A stretch of DNA of 64,000 nucleotides from Oryzias latipes. Lineage: Eukaryota > Chordata > Actinopteri > Beloniformes > Adrianichthyidae. The position numbers and the translations under genes were made by a program. Shown here piece by piece: positions 62,283-64,000 of this stretch (position 1 is the stretch's first letter; each line of letters begins with the position of its first letter). The DNA is taken from NCBI RefSeq assembly GCF_002234675.1, contig NC_019862.2, positions 30,696,389 through 30,760,388 on the forward strand. The letters run 5' to 3'. The notes below the pieces were generated by a model, which saw nothing but the letters and a program-made list of their open reading frames with translations, was not told where the DNA came from and did not search any database.

Positions 62283-64000
62283 GTGCCCTGTAGGACACCG
62301 TAGGATGTCCCCACATACTCGGATTGTCTAATTTCCTCATTTCTATCAGTCAGGCAGCACACAAGAAACGTTCACTCATCACATGACCAGCACTAACGAG
62401 CTCCACACGACACGCCTGCGCCTCACCTACCTCCCCCTTATTTACCCATCTTTCACCTGCACACAATCCGTATCGACGCGTAAGGGCAGTTATTACTAGA
62501 GCTAAAGCTCTGGATTACCTGGGCGGTGATACACCTGAAATGTTCGCACTTTTACCTGCAAGTGAATCCTGATGTAGTCTGGCAACAAGGTGGCACAAAC
62601 TGCAGACCACAGAAAAGGGTTACTGTGATGAAGGGGTCAGAACAGGACAGTCATAGAATTGTCAGGACTAATCTTCTCTCTATTATTTTACCCCCAAATG
62701 AAAGCAATTAACGTTTCCCAGGAGTTTGCTCAGCTCATTGTGAGAGCAAACCAAATGCAAGTGTTTGTGGTTGCTAGGTTGATGCTCACACAGTTCTGAG
62801 GATTCTGTTGAAATGAGCAGGGAAGGTAAATTAATGTTACCCCTTTCATGTGGTTTTGTTTACACTCATTCAATGCGCTCTCAGAAGAAAAAAACAAAGA
62901 CTGAGGCGGACAAAGAACGCCTGGAAGAATCCAAATACTGCTGACTCTTGTGCACTTTTGCCTGGAAACAAAAGCATGGGAGGGATAATGATCCTTTGGA
63001 GATCACATATGTGCCTGTACCACCACCCTGCCTCACTCACTCACTTATGCCAGTTCTGCACTGAGACCCTCACCTTCAAAATTGACCAGAGTTCAGGTGA
63101 CGATCTAAATTACCAAGCCCTGGAGGCAACCTGACAGCGTGACGAGCTCCACTTGAGTCTTCGCGAGCAAATTCACGTGACAGCATCCTAAGAAACTGCA
63201 TTTTTACCTCAAAACGTCATGTGCAAACCTTTTTTTATTTTTGGGAATACATGATAGTTTTGATCAAAAACTGATTTTTATCTGAACAAATTGCTAACTT
63301 GACCATGTGCCAGGTATGTACCACTGAGATGTGACTTCGGAAGCGGCCCCCTCTGTTGTTTTCCATGCACTCTTGCATTTGGTCAAAACAAACACGGAGT
63401 AAGTAAGTGTTGTTGAGACTGCCGCTGCAGCAGCACTGGAGTTTATGCAACTGAGCCCGTAGACCACCATGCAGCAACTGGTAGCTTATAAAAGGGATTG
63501 CACAATCGCTCGGCATCCAGATGTCCTGAACACTTTTAAGGTGAAACATCATGGAAAACAAAAGGCACCACCAGATCCAAGACTTCCAGGTTCTCCTAAA
63601 CCCTTTTTTTATTGACTTCTGGCTGCTTTTAAGTAAAATGATTGCAGTTGGAGGAGTATTTAGACCGCACACTGACAGAATTAGTAACAAAACAAAGGTT
63701 TTTTTTTGTAGAAGTTCTCAGATGGTTCTGGTTGGACACGCTGACATGAGTAAAGGTTCACGAAAACATCTTTTCTAAAACTTTAGTTTGTCATTAGGGG
63801 TTTGTGCATTGCTGTAGTAAAGAAGAAAATATTCCACTCTTTACCTAAAGTTTTTGAGTCAAAGTCAAAGCAATTGAGCCTTCGAATGACTTTTCCCAAA
63901 TGAATTCATCTTAGTGTTTTTTTTAATCAAAACCAGCTCTAGAAATAAATCATCATTCTGTAAAAAGGTGGTTGTCAGTATTTGGTTTCATTGAAAGACG
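62283..64000. other. Intergenic, nothing recognised
   Basis: Several short open frames on both strands (62850-63134, 63235-63690) lack family signals, splice sites or codon structure that would support a gene. Confidence 0.5.

Overview
The window is animal nuclear DNA, most likely from a percomorph teleost (medaka- or cichlid-like). It has intron-containing genes with GT-AG splice sites, vertebrate protein families, A+T-rich intergenic DNA, and a dense load of fish-type transposons: L2/Rex-like LINEs, an R2-superclade LINE, hAT, Tc1, Tigger and piggyBac relatives, MITEs and a tRNA-derived SINE. Species was not determined. No operons, CRISPR arrays or prokaryotic signals are present.

Five protein genes can be assembled exon by exon. 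(1) tax1bp3 (+, 1084-4385) encodes a PDZ protein; its first exon lies left of the window. (2) slc1a3 (+, 10184-16746) encodes the glial glutamate transporter EAAT1/GLAST. It has 11 coding exons, including a 7-nt first coding exon. (3) A small secreted CC chemokine (-, 24559 to 22879) has three exons; its second intron appears to use a GC donor. (4) pole4 (-, 46181 to 44263) encodes the histone-fold subunit 4 of DNA polymerase epsilon in four exons. (5) nim1k (+, 50927-54184) encodes an AMPK-related Ser/Thr kinase in three coding exons. Two further candidate exons at 7911-8268 could not be assigned. slc1a3 and nim1k are both on human 5p, so that pairing looks like conserved synteny. The genes are functionally unrelated and each has its own promoter.

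Layout: 1-4.9 kb tax1bp3, with a hAT element in intron 2 that carries a nested poly(A) retroelement. 4.9-10 kb is intergenic, with repeats and the candidate exons. 10-17 kb is slc1a3. 17-22.8 kb holds MITEs and A+T-rich DNA. 22.9-24.6 kb is the chemokine. 25-35 kb is repeat-rich intergenic DNA with an L2 LINE that contains another insertion. 35-42 kb is a near full-length restriction-like-endonuclease LINE on the minus strand, split by a near-intact apurinic-endonuclease LINE on the plus strand. 42-44 kb holds MITEs. 44.2-46.4 kb is pole4 and its promoter. 50.9-54.2 kb is nim1k. 55-64 kb has no recognised host gene, only repeats (Tc1, Tigger, LINE tails, piggyBac MITE).

I do not see a convincing new biological system. 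The observations most worth checking are the LINE-in-LINE nest with a tRNA-like Pol III head in an (AT)n target, the GC-AG intron of the chemokine, the C-terminal extension of Tax1bp3, the upstream start codons of nim1k, and a CpG/ACGT-rich non-coding repeat family with copies at 8.6, 19.3, 26.9 and 51.8 kb. All repeat-family statements come from comparing copies by eye inside this window.
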